From: Physcomitrium patens
Lineage: Eukaryota; Streptophyta; Bryopsida; Funariales; Funariaceae
Assembly: GCF_000002425.4 (NCBI RefSeq)
Contig: NC_037270.1
Coordinates: 4,817,304 to 4,881,303 of the forward strand
Reading direction: 5' to 3'
DNA length: 64,000 nt
The notes under the pieces are model-generated. The model was not told the DNA's origin and did no database searches. It saw only the letters and a list, made by a program, of their open reading frames with translations. The position numbers and the translations under genes were made by a program. How positions within the stretch are numbered: position 1 is the first letter of the stretch; each line of letters starts with the position of its first letter. Of the stretch, positions 11,974 to 23,971 are shown piece by piece.

Positions 11974-12016
<43 letters not shown>
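11834..12016. repeat. 92-bp tandem duplication plus (AT)n
   Basis: A unit starting GAATTTATATTTAAACTAGA and ending in an AT run occurs at 11834-11893 and again at 11926-11985, with about two differences. Each copy is followed by a long AT run. The duplication probably arose by slippage or unequal exchange at the AT runs. Confidence 0.9.
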
Positions 12017-12019
<3 letters not shown>

Positions 12020-12699
12020 GTAAAGAAATTCACCATATTGTATTTTTTTTAATAAAGCATTAAAATTAAAATTCTAGCTTTTTAATTAAAAGAAAGAATG
12101 AAATATTTCCAATTCAAAATGTCATTTTGCTAAAACAATTATGTTATATTTAAAATAAATATAATTGTGTTTGACCTTCTAGAATATACAACCAATATTT
12201 CAAAAGACAATAGACTATTTTTAAATTGTATTATTCAAACTAATACATATGTTAATATGTGTATATACATATATTTAGCCTTGAATAAAAGTAATTAAAA
12301 AATATAAATTCAACATGCATTGTAATACTTGAAGCTTATAATTGCAATTTCTTTAAATCTAAAAAGTAACAAAACAACAATCATAATAGTTTTAAGTTGT
12401 GTTTGTTTTCTTTTAGTGCACAAAAAGTATTCTCAAACTGTACCTTTTAAATACTTTGTTGTTGTATTTTTTTTTTGTGGATCAATATACAATGATCAAA
12501 GCAAAGGTTTCTCACTCCCATTTCCCCATTATCACTTACACTTGCAAACCCATCCATTTCGTAGTTTACAAGTCTCTACTGCGCCTCTTTTGATTGTGGG
12601 ACAGGAGAGATGGAATCCCCCGTTTCGCAGCACTGAGAAAATGCTTCATCCGCAAGAGAGCGTGCGAGTCACGAACCCGAAGTAACGGATGATGGTAAG

Positions 12700-13061
12700 C
12701 AACGCGAGACGAGGACGGAGGAATCGTGAGAGCGGGGAGAGCGGGGGACTTGGGGGGGGGGGGATTGCGAGAGGGGAGGCAAGGAATGAGCACCGCTCAT
12801 TGGCAATGGGCGTGCGTGGGATCGCACCCTATCCACAACGGAGCAATCACTGGGAGGGAGGGGCCATTGCCCACCCTGTGGCTGGCTTGCTACTCCCTTC
12901 CCCTGCCCGCTTGCTACTCCTCCCTCCCCTCGCTTCCCCTCTATAGCTCCCCCTCGCCCTCCTCCGTCCATAGGAGCTCAGCACCCCCCCCCCCCCCCCA
13001 ATCTACTCCTGCATCCCTTCTCCCTCGCGCTTGGACCGGCGTTGCATCCCACCTTTTCGCC
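12700..13061. promoter_or_regulatory. GC-rich upstream/leader region of PSBW copy 1
   Basis: Composition changes abruptly from AT-rich to GC-rich at about 12.55 kb. A run of 12 G lies at about 12752-12763 and a run of 16 C at 12984-12999, followed by pyrimidine-rich sequence up to the ATG at 13062. The pyrimidine-rich part is probably the 5' leader. No TATA box could be assigned with confidence. Several overlapping frames here on both strands are products of the biased composition. Confidence 0.5.
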
Positions 13062-13792
13062 ATGGCTGCCGTCGCCTCCACCTCCGCCGTTGCTACCACC
13101 TGCTTCTTGCAGAAGCCCCTGGCCACTCCTACCGGCCTCAGGTCTTCCGCTAGACCCGTCTCTGGTAATCCCCTGCTCTGTGTTTCCCCCCTCCCCCTTA
13201 ATCAGTCTCATTTCTGCAACTGGGTTTGGTTACTCTCCCATCTGTCTTGGTTTAATGTATTCTGGTTCTCTGTGTTGGGTTGTGTTTTGTAGCACTTGAG
13301 GATCTTTGATTTTGGTTTTGTGACTGTTGCATTGGCCCTTGAGATTTGTTGTCTTTTGTGTGGCTGGTTGGATTAAGTTTACTCCTGTACTGGTGTGGAC
13401 ATGGTTGTAGCTCTTTTATGAGAGTTTTTATGGTCGGGTGCATGTGTAATCTTTGAAACGGATTGGGTCTGCATTGTATAGGTCTTCCCGCCCTGCGGAT
13501 GCCCAAGATCGTATGCTCGGCTGAGAAGAAGGAATCGCAGACGGAGGAGCTCTCTGGCTTCCCCCAGCTCGCTGCTGCTGTGACGTCCGCGGCCACCCTC
13601 GCCTACGCACACCCAGTGTTTGCTCTTGTGGATGAGAGGTTGAGCACGGAAGGGACAGGTTTGGGTCTTGGTATCAGCAACACCAAGCTGACATGGATCT
13701 TGGTTGGCGTGACCGCCCTCATCTGGGCATTGTACTTCTCGTACTCCTCGACGTTGCCAGAGGGTGACGATGACTCGGGTTTGGACTTGTAA
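13062..13792 (+). CDS. PSBW: Photosystem II reaction centre W protein, chloroplast precursor (copy 1)
   Basis: PsbW is a small one-span thylakoid protein of the photosystem II core edge. In plants it helps link the core to the light-harvesting antenna. Two coding exons are predicted, 13062-13164 and 13482-13792 (phase 1 intron, GT-AG), giving 137 residues. The N-terminus is Ala/Ser/Thr-rich, as in a chloroplast transit peptide. A second hydrophobic stretch ([19 protein letters not shown]) precedes the probable lumenal cleavage site before [12 protein letters not shown], the conserved mature start. The membrane span is [15 protein letters not shown], followed by the acidic tail [12 protein letters not shown] second copy lies about 1.4 kb downstream in the same direction. 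Its second exon is exactly the same length (311 bp). Family identity is secure. The exact start is supported by the transit-peptide character and by the matching structure of copy 2. Confidence 0.93.
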
Positions 13793-13799
13793 ACGAAGG

Positions 13800-15219
13800 A
13801 GCAGTGGCGCTATTCTAGAATACATATCGAACTGTTTGCGATGCCGGTTCTTCTGTTCCAATTAGCCGATTTCTCAACGTGTACATGTGTCCGAAACCTG
13901 ATAAATTTAATCATGCGCACGACGGAATCACCTTTTGGCGTGCACATTTAGATACAAATGTCGCATTGATGTCTATGTGAAGCATGTCAATATATCTCAG
14001 TAGGTAATTCGAGTCATTTCATCTCCAAACACGCCCTAATTATAGAACTGGAAAGTGGCTACTGAACTCAACCATTGCAGATGGTTCATATGAAAGGACT
14101 GTTTCTTTCTCTTTGATGTACCACTGTTTGGGTCGGTGACTATTTAAACACAACTATGAATGACTGTAACGAATGATTAGGAGATGTCCCAAAATGAGCA
14201 AGCCCTAAACCGTTGGTAGGCTTCTGACCCTTGTCTAATAAACCGAATGCGAAGGAACAGCTCCACATTGGGTTCTCTACACCGCGCATGTTGACCATTG
14301 CACTGTCGAATAGTGACATTTTAGTTTTTGGTGCTGTCTGCTGTGACATGCCATGACGGAATTTCACCTCCTAGGGATTGTGCTAGTGCACATATCTATG
14401 GAAGGATACGTTCATGATGTCAGAGAATTATTCTGGTGTTGAACGTCTAGTAGGTTTTCACTCGCTCTCTTTGGTGGTCATGTTGATGCGCCGATTGCAT
14501 TAATCCATCGACATGCAACAAGTTTGACCCAGTTCCCTTTCATGCAAGCGGTATGCAACTTATCTATTCTGGGTCTCACTGTATTGTTCCAATATCTATG
14601 TTCTCGCATTCAAGAGTTTACTTTTCAATACACAAACAGAAGGGTCACACATGTATTTTGAATTGGTAACAACTTTCTTGCCAAATATGAAATTTATTAC
14701 ATATACGATTAGCTTCTGTCACATCTTTGATGTATCAAAATTGGCAATCCTGCACAATGCCAATAGCAAAGCAGATACATTGTATTTGCTTCGAAGAGCA
14801 CTTACAAAACATTTAGAAATAACAAGAATGTTAGGAGATTTTTAACAAAAGCCATTGAGTGTGTAGTGAATTTGTTCCTAAAACATGAGGAAAATCTTAA
14901 TACAGCATAAAATCCACAATTTCGAACTTTTACTATCAACGAAGTATTTGTACTTGTAGTGGAATCCACACGGCAGTGCCAGTGAGAATCGCGAGCCATC
15001 TCCACCTCTCGTTGGGCTCGCGCCGTGACTGGATCACGCACCGCGCATGCGCGATTGTCCTCATCGGAACGCATCTGATCGCAGCGCAACGCCTCCTCCT
15101 CACACATTCCAGCCTTGAAGTTTGCCCGCATTCGTAACTCCTCGCAGTCTAGCTTGTTCACCTGCGCTCAATTCCCCGATTGGAGTGATCCGTGACTCAC
15201 CCCATCCCCCCCAACAGCC
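13800..15219. other. Spacer between the two PSBW copies
   Basis: This holds the 3' UTR of copy 1 and the promoter and leader of copy 2. From about 14.95 kb it becomes GC-richer with C-rich tracts before the ATG at 15220. No third gene is supported. Confidence 0.6.
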
Positions 15220-15796
15220 ATGGCTGCCATCGCCTCTGCATCCTGCGCTACCGCTGCTACCCGCCTTGCGACCACATCGCTTGCCTCTTCTAGCTCTGGC
15301 TTCGCAGCCACTCTGAAGCCTGTCGCTGGTTTGTACCTCAAACCCCTCTCTTTCATTCCAGTTTCTCGAGATTGTGACTTGTTTCTGGTTTTGGTATGTG
15401 GGTGTTTGCGCAGTGGTTGCGACGCTTTGAGGATGGGTTTTTGAAGCGCGAGTGTTGAATTGACTTGGGTCTTGACGACGTGCAGGTCTCCCCGCTCTGC
15501 GCATGCCCAAGGTTGTTTGCGCGGCTGAGAGGTCGGAGTCCAAGGCGGAGCGTGTCAATGGCGTCGCTCAGCTCGCTGCAGCTGTGACATCCGCGGCTAC
15601 CCTTGCTTACTCTCACCCCGTGCTGGCTCTCGTGGACGAGAGGCTAAGCACTGAAGGAACAGGTTTGGGTCTCGGTATCAGCAACACCAAGTTGACATGG
15701 ATCTTGGTCGGCGTGACTGCCCTTATCTGGACATTGTACTTCACTTACTCCTCGACGTTGCCAGAGGGTGACGACGACTCCGGTTTGGACCTGTAG
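15220..15796 (+). CDS. PSBW: Photosystem II reaction centre W protein, chloroplast precursor (copy 2)
   Basis: This is the tandem duplicate of the gene at 13062-13792. Predicted exons are 15220-15328 and 15486-15796, giving 139 residues. The intron lies at the same place and phase as in copy 1 but is shorter (157 against 317 bp). The transit peptide ([20 protein letters not shown]) differs clearly from copy 1 and the stromal part has substitutions. The mature protein from [12 protein letters not shown] onward is almost the same, with Trp-Thr for Trp-Ala and Thr for Ser within the span end. The lumenal leader has AYSHPVLA before the cleavage site. The pattern is that of a recent or actively conserved duplicate with a functional mature domain. 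Both copies look intact. Confidence 0.93.
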
Positions 15797-17218
15797 ATCC
15801 AGGAAACAGGAATTTTGTGTACCATTTTGAGGTGTAGTGTTAATTGTTCCAATTAGCCGGTGTGGACTTTGAATGGTCTTTCCCTGCAGGGCAGTGAGTT
15901 CGTGGTAGCGAAGTTGTCTCCTGTGGAACTGGATCCTGATGAGAAGTGTTGAATTTCATTCATTTTTGTCTACAGCAGTGTGTACGTTCTGCTTCTGCGC
16001 TGAGCTTGAATTCTCTTTGGTCTAGTTAGGCAGATTGTAACTTAAAGGTTGTGGTTACGAAACGATCCTGATAGGGGATTCTATGTGTAATATGTCTCTT
16101 TCTTGTGTTATGCATCGTGGCTGAACAAGTAAATCATCGCCAGATGTTTGGATTACTTTTCTAGATGTAAATGAAATGATCGAAGAAATTGACGATCGCC
16201 GGAACATTCACACGAGGTGCTCTCGACGGAGCATGCGAATCCGCAGACGGGATAACACGAAAATGGCTATGCCAGGGATGGAATCCTCTTGCAGACTTGG
16301 TGTTCGTCGTGTCTTGAAAACAAAGTTGCTCCTCTCTCCACACAAGTTTTAAAGCCAAACCGAAACAAGCACATCCTAGCTACATTTCTTAAGCCAACTC
16401 AGTTCAATCCGTGTCGCAAATGTCGAACTATTAAACATTGTATGAGCTGCTATTTGCACAATGAGTAGCACATTCTACACCGTCATAGCATGTATCGACA
16501 CAGCATATTTGCAGAATGTAGTTGGAACTTTTAAATATACCTTCTTCTCCTTAACTCAAAGTGTCAGGTAAGATAGTGTGGACAATTTAATCTGTGTTGA
16601 TATACACAAAAGAAGATTTTATTCGTTTACTTATCATTTCGACACTAAAACGGGGTGTGACTCAGCATTGATTAATAAAGAAAAAGTATAGAAGGCTACT
16701 TAAAACCAAATGCCTTTTAAAAAGGTAGAAGTAAGAGCAATACGAAAGGTTACAATTCTAAAAGTCAATGCATTATTCCAATTACATAAATTATCAGCCA
16801 CTTTGTAGCAAGTTAGGGTTCCACTTAATAGTCTTCTCAACTCTAACACAAAAAATAATTGCATTTAACATATAAGTGGACAATTTTAAAAAATATATAT
16901 AGTGAAGTTATTATTATAAGGTCAAATAAAACTTGGTTAAATTGGTTTGGATATATTGTATATTATGCAAATAATTATAAGAATATGGATATGAAAATGA
17001 TTATTTGCATAATATTAAAAAATATTTATCAACATTGTTATAAAACATTTTTATATGTATATATCACACTTTTTGAAAAACTACAATTTAAAAAAATATG
17101 GAAGTAAAATAAAATAAAATAAAATAATAAATATTAAACATTAAACATACTATAATAAATATTCTTTTTTTTTCTTGGTGATTATATAAATTTTCAAAAA
17201 ATTAAGAAATAATATGTA

Positions 17219-17252
<34 letters not shown>

Positions 17253-17850
17253 ATATATATATATATATATCTATAATAGGATTTTGGACTAACATATTTT
17301 TTATGACAATGTCTAATACATTGATGTAAATGTAATTTTTTACAACAAATATACCAAAAATAAAAGATTTGCATTTATGTAGAAATGCTTTATATTCTTC
17401 AAAGTGTTATTATATGTTTGGATAAAGTGAAAATCTATTTTTTTATGTGACTGATAATCATTTATTATTATATGTTATTACTATTGCAACAAATTATGGA
17501 TCAAATAAAATACTTCAAGTAACGCTATAGGATCCCTTTTTAGAAACATTGGAAGAAATTTTGTACTAATTTTTTACCTTGAGAAACTTGCTAGTCACGA
17601 GAATGCTAAAACTAATAATTATAAGATGCAAGCATAAGAGTAGCATTGATTTCTACTTACTCAAAACTTTTTTTTATTCTTTATCATAATGCTTCAAAGC
17701 AAGATACTTTTGGATGCTCAACTTAAAGAATTGCTTCAAGGAAAATTAGAGTTGAAAACATAATAATATATAGATTAAAAAATAAAGTAATATACTTGAG
17801 CAAGTAGAGCTTAGCTACTACTATATGGCCACAATATCTCATAAAATATA
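15797..17850. other. 3' flank of PSBW copy 2 and AT-rich DNA
   Basis: To about 16.4 kb the sequence has gene-island composition and includes the 3' UTR. From about 16.8 kb it turns into AT-rich DNA. Short frames at 16.2 and 16.9 kb have no recognisable domain and are not called. Confidence 0.5.
17220..17274. repeat. (AT)n microsatellite, compound
   Basis: About 55 bp of alternating A/T with two single C interruptions. Confidence 0.95.

Positions 17851-17851
<1 letters not shown>

Positions 17852-17882
<31 letters not shown>
17852..17882. repeat. (TA)n microsatellite
   Basis: An alternating T/A run of about 31 bp lies just left of the copia-associated direct repeat. Confidence 0.95.
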
Positions 17883-17886
<4 letters not shown>

Positions 17887-17977
17887 GCTTCATCATACCT
17901 AATAATCTACAATCTATTCTTTTAATAGGTAAAATAATGGAAGATAAGTACTATGGATGAAGTGATTTAGTGCTTGT

Positions 17978-18062
17978 GAATTTGATATGAAATAAGTATT
18001 GTAGGCAATGTGATACGGAGAATTCAATGTGATGTCACTAACATAGGGCGTTTTGGGAATTT
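17978..18062 (-). repeat. Short direct repeat, left copy (possible copia LTR end)
   Basis: It shares GAATTTGATATG(A/G)AATAAG, then GTGATGTCAC-like, then GGGA(A/G)TTTTTATCA with 23862-23957, in the same direction and about 5.9 kb away. On the - strand both copies start TGATAAAAA.TCCCAAA, a TG start as in LTRs. Confidence 0.6.
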
Positions 18063-19572
18063 TTATCATCTCCTCCCCCTCCCTCCCCCTCCTTCCTTCT
18101 TCTTCAATCCAATACATCATTTTATTATAAATAATTCAACGTTAAGTAGCAAAAATAGAAATTATGGAACATCTTAGAGATTTTATTGATGAACTATTAA
18201 TGGTACAATACCATTTTTAATTTTACTTTTTTAATTTTTAATTATAATAGTAAATATCTAATTCTATAGGTATTTTTGATATAAATAGAATTAATTTTAC
18301 TCATCTTTTGGCTTTTATTTGTGGTTCTTTATTGATCTTGTGACTCACTATCTATGAAGATCTTCTCCCACCTTATAGACTCCATGGTTTGACATGAGTG
18401 TCTAATTGAAGATAAGAATATTGAAAAAGCTAAGATTATAGTGAAGTATAAATATATTCTTCTACCCTCAGTTGAGGTAACCATGTTATAAGAGCTTGTT
18501 TCTTTATCTTAAGTTGAGATAACTTTATCACAAGAGTATATTTTTCTACCTTTTCTTAAAGAGTCTATATCATAATATGTTTCAAGAAGCAAAAATACAT
18601 CTTTGTATTAGGAATTTTGGATTGATCCTATAACTTTATCTTTTGAAGGAATAACAAGTTCTATGTAGTTTCTTGATGTAAAATTTTCAAGCTATATGTA
18701 TCTTAGTTAGATTGTATTCTCCAAGTAGCTCATTTTAGTAGAATATAGTATAGGAGTTTCAGAAATCTACAAGAAGTTGAGGCTTTTCTTGACTTGAGCA
18801 AATTAGTTTAGTAAATAGAACCTAAGAACTTTTTATTTCTTTGTTGATTTTTAGTTTTTTATAATAAGACTCTAAATTAACATTTTTATTAATCTAACCA
18901 ATGTTTGATTGTAAGTAAATTGAGGACTAAAAAATGATTTAGTAAACACATTCTCTTATTGATACTTACTGGAGATATAGATTACTACAATGCTTCTATC
19001 TTCAAAAACAAATTTAATGTAATAATGTTCTAAATTTATGTGTTTTAACTTATTTTATAAAATTAGATTTCTTATTAATTTAATATTTCTTATATTATTA
19101 CAGTGTAAAAAAATTAGTCTTGTATTATTAATTTGTAGTTCCATTAGCAATCTATAAAAGTATGTTATATTCCTAGCAGCTTTTGCAAATACTTTTTATT
19201 CTACTTTTATAGAGGACATGGATAGGATGAGCTGTAACTTACTTGATGACGCAATGGATGTTAAACCAAGCTCGTAGAAAATACCTAAAATTGACTTATG
19301 GTTGTCAATCTTCTCCACCTAGTCTACATTGGCAAATACAAGTAAGTTCTCTTTGTCCTTTGATGGATATAATATTACATAGTTGATGCTTCTTTTTAGA
19401 TATCTTAATATGTTTTTAACTATCATGAGATGAAATGTTGTAGATTATTGAGGTACCAAGAGATACAATCCATTACATACTAAATATCCTATCTATTGAT
19501 TATAGCATATAGTAGGCTGCTAATAAGACTTTGATAGGTGAATTTGTCAACCAAAGATGTGTAAGTTATTTT

Positions 19573-19758
19573 TTACAAATTGTCCATAGAATTCATAGGT
19601 GCACTTATTGGAGTGTAGGAGAATATTTCAAATTGTTCTAAGAACTTCTTTATATATTGATTCTTATGGAAGTAGATTCTCAATTCATTATAATAGAATT
19701 TGACTCCTAAGTAGATTTTTATGTTATTTAAGTTTAATATTTCAAAGATATACATCAT
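19573..19758 (-). pseudogene. Copia reverse transcriptase/RNase H junction fragment
   Basis: This is a 61-codon open remnant with YLGVKFYYNELRIYFHKNQY and the block TPISAPMN, matching the copia pattern YLG...G.FLSQ.KY...LL..F.M....P..TPM. It ends at a stop. Flanking copia motifs are found in other frames. Confidence 0.8.
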
Positions 19759-22109
19759 TTATCCTTTGAATTTTTTAATTTTTATGTTGTTGTCTATGTA
19801 TAATAGAAAAATTTCATATTTTTTATCTTTTATCAAAAAAATATGAATTTAAATCTTTTCAATTCTTCTATAATTCTTATTATTTTAGGTCACAGTTCAT
19901 ATGCTTATACCAAGCTTTCAAAGCTTGTCATAGTCCATATAGTATCTTTTTCTAATTTGCATACTTTTCCTTGACTATTTTCTTCTTCAAAGCTTAAAGG
20001 TAAGATCATATGTATTTCTTCATCAATATTACCATTTAAAAACGTAGTTTAAAATTGAGATATTATAATATTTATTTGTTTCTAGTTGTAAAAGAAATAA
20101 TACTAAAAATAGTAGTCAACTTCACAACTAGTGTAAAGGTTTCAAGGAAATCAATGCCTTCTTCTTGCTTAAAGTTTGTATCCACAAATCTTACTTTTAA
20201 TTTCTTTATGTTATCACTTAAGTTTTTTTTGGATTTAAATACCTATTTTGTAGAGATTGATCATTTTTCTTTTAATAAGTCTAAAAGTCTTTATGTTTGG
20301 TTTTTTTAAATTGATTCTATTTCTTACTTAATCACCTCCTTCTAACTATTATATTATATGGCTAATACAAAACAAAATGGTTCTACTTCCTTTCTTGTTT
20401 CTACATTCATTAATTAATTATTACAAAATCTTACACTAAGTCTTTATTCACATATAAGATATCTTGGTTGAGGATTTCAAAATGATTCATGACTAATTGA
20501 TAATATTTTTATATGAAAAACTTTATTTGATGGTTCTTGAATGGTTGGAAGTTCCACCATTTCATGTGATTGTTAGATTTTTGTTATGTCTTTAGAGTCG
20601 ATTAAGTAAGGTTTTCAAAACAAGGTTGGTTCTTCAAGAGATAAATCCTTTGCTTTTAAAAAGACATATCTTATTTGATCTTTTTCAAAAACTATTTCTT
20701 TGCTTATATGTATTCTACAAGTGATTGGATTAAACAATTAGTAAGACTTAGTTTCATCATTGAAGCTTATAAAGAAATACTTCAAAGATTTATTATCCCT
20801 TTTTTTTTTGATATGTATAGAAATACTATTAATTTAAAGATTCAAAGATGATCCATCCTTGGTTTTTTCTTATTTCATTTCTCTTTTAGAATTAGTTCAT
20901 GATTTGTTTAAATTAGATTTAAATTAATTAAATAATTTGTTGTATTTATGGCTTTAATTCAAAGATATCCTAAAAAATTGTTTGCTAAGGCTATGGATAT
21001 AACATACTTGACTAATATCCTATTTTTTTATTCACTTACTTCATTTTATTAGAATATAAGTACTATAGGGAGTTGTCTTTTCATATTATTGTCTTTCAAA
21101 AAATCATTGAATATATAACTTAGATATTCTTCTCCCTTATTTGTTTGTAGGGTTAAAACTTTGTATCTTGCTTCAACTTCAACTTTGGTCTTGCATTCTC
21201 TAAACTTATCAAATATTTCACCTTTGTTCTTTATGAGGTAGATAATTATTTTTTGGAGAAGTCATTTATAAATACTACAAAATACTTAGACCTTCTTTAT
21301 AATAGAGTGTTGATTGATCTTACAAGGTCTAAGTATAGTAACTATAATACATGTGTGTATTTGTTGTGTACTTGATTCAAAAACCATTCTTGATATTGAC
21401 ATTTAGCAAGGCATTTATGCAAAACTTTTTCAATGTGCCAAAGGTAGATAAATCATATATTCTTCTTACTCTTAATAAATGTCGTAAGTTGGCATAGTGG
21501 AGATGTTTATATCTTTTGTTTCATAGGTCTACATTTTTATTTTTTGAAATTAAATTTACTTTTATTAATTGAGATATATGTTTGAATTTTTATAGTCTAT
21601 TTGAATGATCTTTAATGCCCATGGCTAACACATTCTTGTTTGTTTTATCATCTAAGATGAAATACTTTCTATTAGTGAAGACTTTGATTTTTTCTTCATT
21701 ATTTAGAAATTTAATTGATATGAGACTAAGTTGCAATGCAAGCACATAAAAAAAATTATTCAAATTTATTTCTTGAGAAGTAGTATTTATATGTAAAGAA
21801 TCAATTGCTTCAACTTGGTGAACTTTACTATTTGCAATTTTTATATTTTGATCCTTCCTACTTTTAAACTATAGAAAAAAGATAAATTCCATAATATATA
21901 AGCTCTTCTTCTTTCTTGTTACATGATTTGATGTACAAGAATCTATATACCAATGTTAATTTTGATATTTTGCTAAGTTTGTATCTATCAATCATTTTAC
22001 ATCTTCTACATAATTATCTTCGTAGTAATCTTTTTTAATGTGGTTTGCATTTGTTAGATAAGATCTTCAATCTAGACATTCTCTAGATATACATTTAAGT
22101 CTACTACTG

Positions 22110-23440
22110 TCGTATTACATAATGTCTTGCTTGGAAATGCATCAGGCATCTGGCTATAGAAAATAAAGTTATATTTTATAAGTATTTAAGAAACCCTAAT
22201 AGGTTTCAACTATCTAAAAATAAAATAATTAGAATTTCAATGCAAAAAGCTTACAACCAATACAAGTGCTAAAAAAAACTCTCATTATTAACCTCAAGCA
22301 AGCACAAATCCAAATTTCTTTGTTACTTTCACCTCATTCCAACTTTCAATTTTCTTTCCAAATCCTAACCTTAGGTAGCAAGCTTCAATAAGCTATGATT
22401 CTTGATCTAATTATCTAATTGGTGCAAAAAAATTTCTACTAATGTCATTATAAATCTTCTATATGCTCAAGAAGTTTCAAATTAATCTAACTTACAAATT
22501 GTGAAAAAATGCCATTAATCCACGTTGGTATTCCTTGGTCGCCATGTTGAAAGTTGATGACAAATTTTGAATAGCAATTTCTCCTTCTCCAATTATATAC
22601 TTCCACTCAAAATTTATATCTACCTTGGTCTTCAAGTCTTTTAACACCATATCAAATTTTACCGTACTCTAACTAGTAGATCTCTAAATATCACAAAAAT
22701 CCTAACCAACCCTAAACTACCAACTTCCGATATCTCTTTGTACCAATGATTGAATATCTTCAAATTGCACCATTAGAATAATGCAGATTTTTTTGTACAC
22801 TTAGGACACCTAAACAAATACACATTGAAAAATTTTGAACCATAGATGTTGCACCAATCTCATAAATTAGCCGAGAGTGCTATTCCTAATTTTATTGTAT
22901 AAATCTTAAGTCACCAATACAAACCCTGACTTTGAACACTGATTATAAAGTCTTCCCAAAACCTAAGAAAATAAGCCTTATGCCTCTGAAAGAAGCTTGT
23001 TACTAGTTCTCTGATTCTATTTGGTGATCTCTATAAATCTTCCTCTATTTTTCCATGCCAACCATTTTAGTGGTTGGAGATTTGATTTTGATTCCAATCT
23101 ACAAATGGTCATCCCTTAGGTACCAATCCAACTTATCTTAGGGATTTTTAAGCACAACCCTATCATCATCTTTACCTTAATATCAATCATATCAATTATT
23201 TATCTCATCTACCTTATATTTACGAATTTATAGCCTTTTTAAGGTAATAAAAGAGTTTCTACAATCTAGAAGGAAAAATTGATAACTAGTTTTTATCTAT
23301 TAGGTATTTAAGTAAGTAAATAATCTAAGAGATGTTCATAAATTCTTTCTTAATTTTCTTGAGTTCTTATTGAACCAAGATGGTTGAATATTAATTAGAA
23401 ATCAATTTTGTTTATATTTTTACCATATAATTGTATTACA
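22110..23440. repeat. Family-B dispersed repeat, copy 2 (about 1.3 kb)
   Basis: It is collinear with 6920-8250 along its whole length. It starts TGTCGTATTACATAATGTC and carries the same internal blocks in the same order. Here it lies within the copia element, where gag would be expected. Its presence inside two unrelated retroelements shows that it moves or moved on its own. Confidence 0.7.
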
Positions 23441-23695
23441 ACACAATATCATAGTTGTAGCACATAATGTTCTTGCTGCTAAATTGTCTTTTTTCAATTA
23501 TATAGGCTATTGGAGGAATATTTATCATTGCTTTTGGTGATGGTTCTCTAACTTAGTTGTGGAAGGCTTGTTGGTAGGGAGGATAGTTGGTTGATAGAAG
23601 ACTACATTCTTAATGTTAATAGCTCCCATTATATAAAGATGGATTTTATCCAAGGCCTTGTCCTTTGCAACCTTCTTGAAAGTAATTGTTTCTTT

Positions 23696-23971
23696 CTAAA
23701 GCTCCTTCTTATCTAAGTGAAGCTCTTTAAAATTGGACAAAGAATGCTTCTTCTTGTCCTCGTTTTTGCTCTTGAATTGCCATAATGTTTCAATGACTAA
23801 CTTATCCATTACTTCTTCAAAAGTTGGATTGATCATATAGGTGATGTCTTGTAAGACCATAGGAGAATTTGATATGGAATAAGTGTTGTGGGCGGGGTGA
23901 TGCAAAGAGTTCAGTGTAATGTCACGAACATGATGTAATTTGGGAGTTTTTATCAACAAGGAGATGGTCAT
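23696..23971 (-). pseudogene. Open remnant near the copia/gene-island border, unknown
   Basis: This is a 91-codon frame whose first part overlaps the 85-bp direct repeat. Its second part reads ITYMINPTFEEVMDKLVIET and a Lys-rich tail (NEDKKKHSLSNFKEL). The composition is less AT-biased than nearby repeat DNA. It could be a gag remnant or a captured host fragment. I do not recognise it. Confidence 0.35.
23862..23957 (-). repeat. Short direct repeat, right copy
   Basis: Partner of 17978-18062. It ends about where host gene-island sequence begins (about 23.96 kb). Confidence 0.6.

Larger units (their letters stand above)
10771..12540. other. AT-rich intergenic DNA with simple repeats
   Basis: No gene is supported. 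The region has an (AAAAC)n-like tract at about 11612-11662, a 92-bp tandem duplication at 11834-11985 and (AT)n runs. It ends where base composition rises sharply at the PSBW island. Confidence 0.6.
17978..23957 (-). mobile_element. Decayed Ty1/copia retrotransposon
   Basis: Copia-type polyprotein remnants are read on the - strand. The region around 19810-19780 has FLLYIDNNI, a decayed form of the LLYVDDM reverse transcriptase box. At 19758-19573 there is a frame with YLGVKFYYNELRIYF and KNQYIKKFLEQFE, the reverse transcriptase/RNase H junction. Near 19110-18930 come KHINLEHYYIKF (usual form KHIEIRYHFIRE) and ENVFTKSF (usual form DIFTKPL), the end of RNase H. An 85-bp direct repeat at 17978-18062 and 23862-23957 may mark the element ends. 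Many stops are present. A family-B repeat (22110-23440) replaces most of the gag end. Confidence 0.78.

Noticed and set aside
12329..12685. 118-codon + frame before PSBW copy 1
   Set aside because: It crosses the border from AT-rich to GC-rich DNA, has no domain and no consistent composition, and lies in the probable promoter.
12669..13292. Several overlapping frames on both strands, up to 188 codons
   Set aside because: They arise from GC-biased, low-complexity leader DNA and overlap the true first PSBW exon in other frames.
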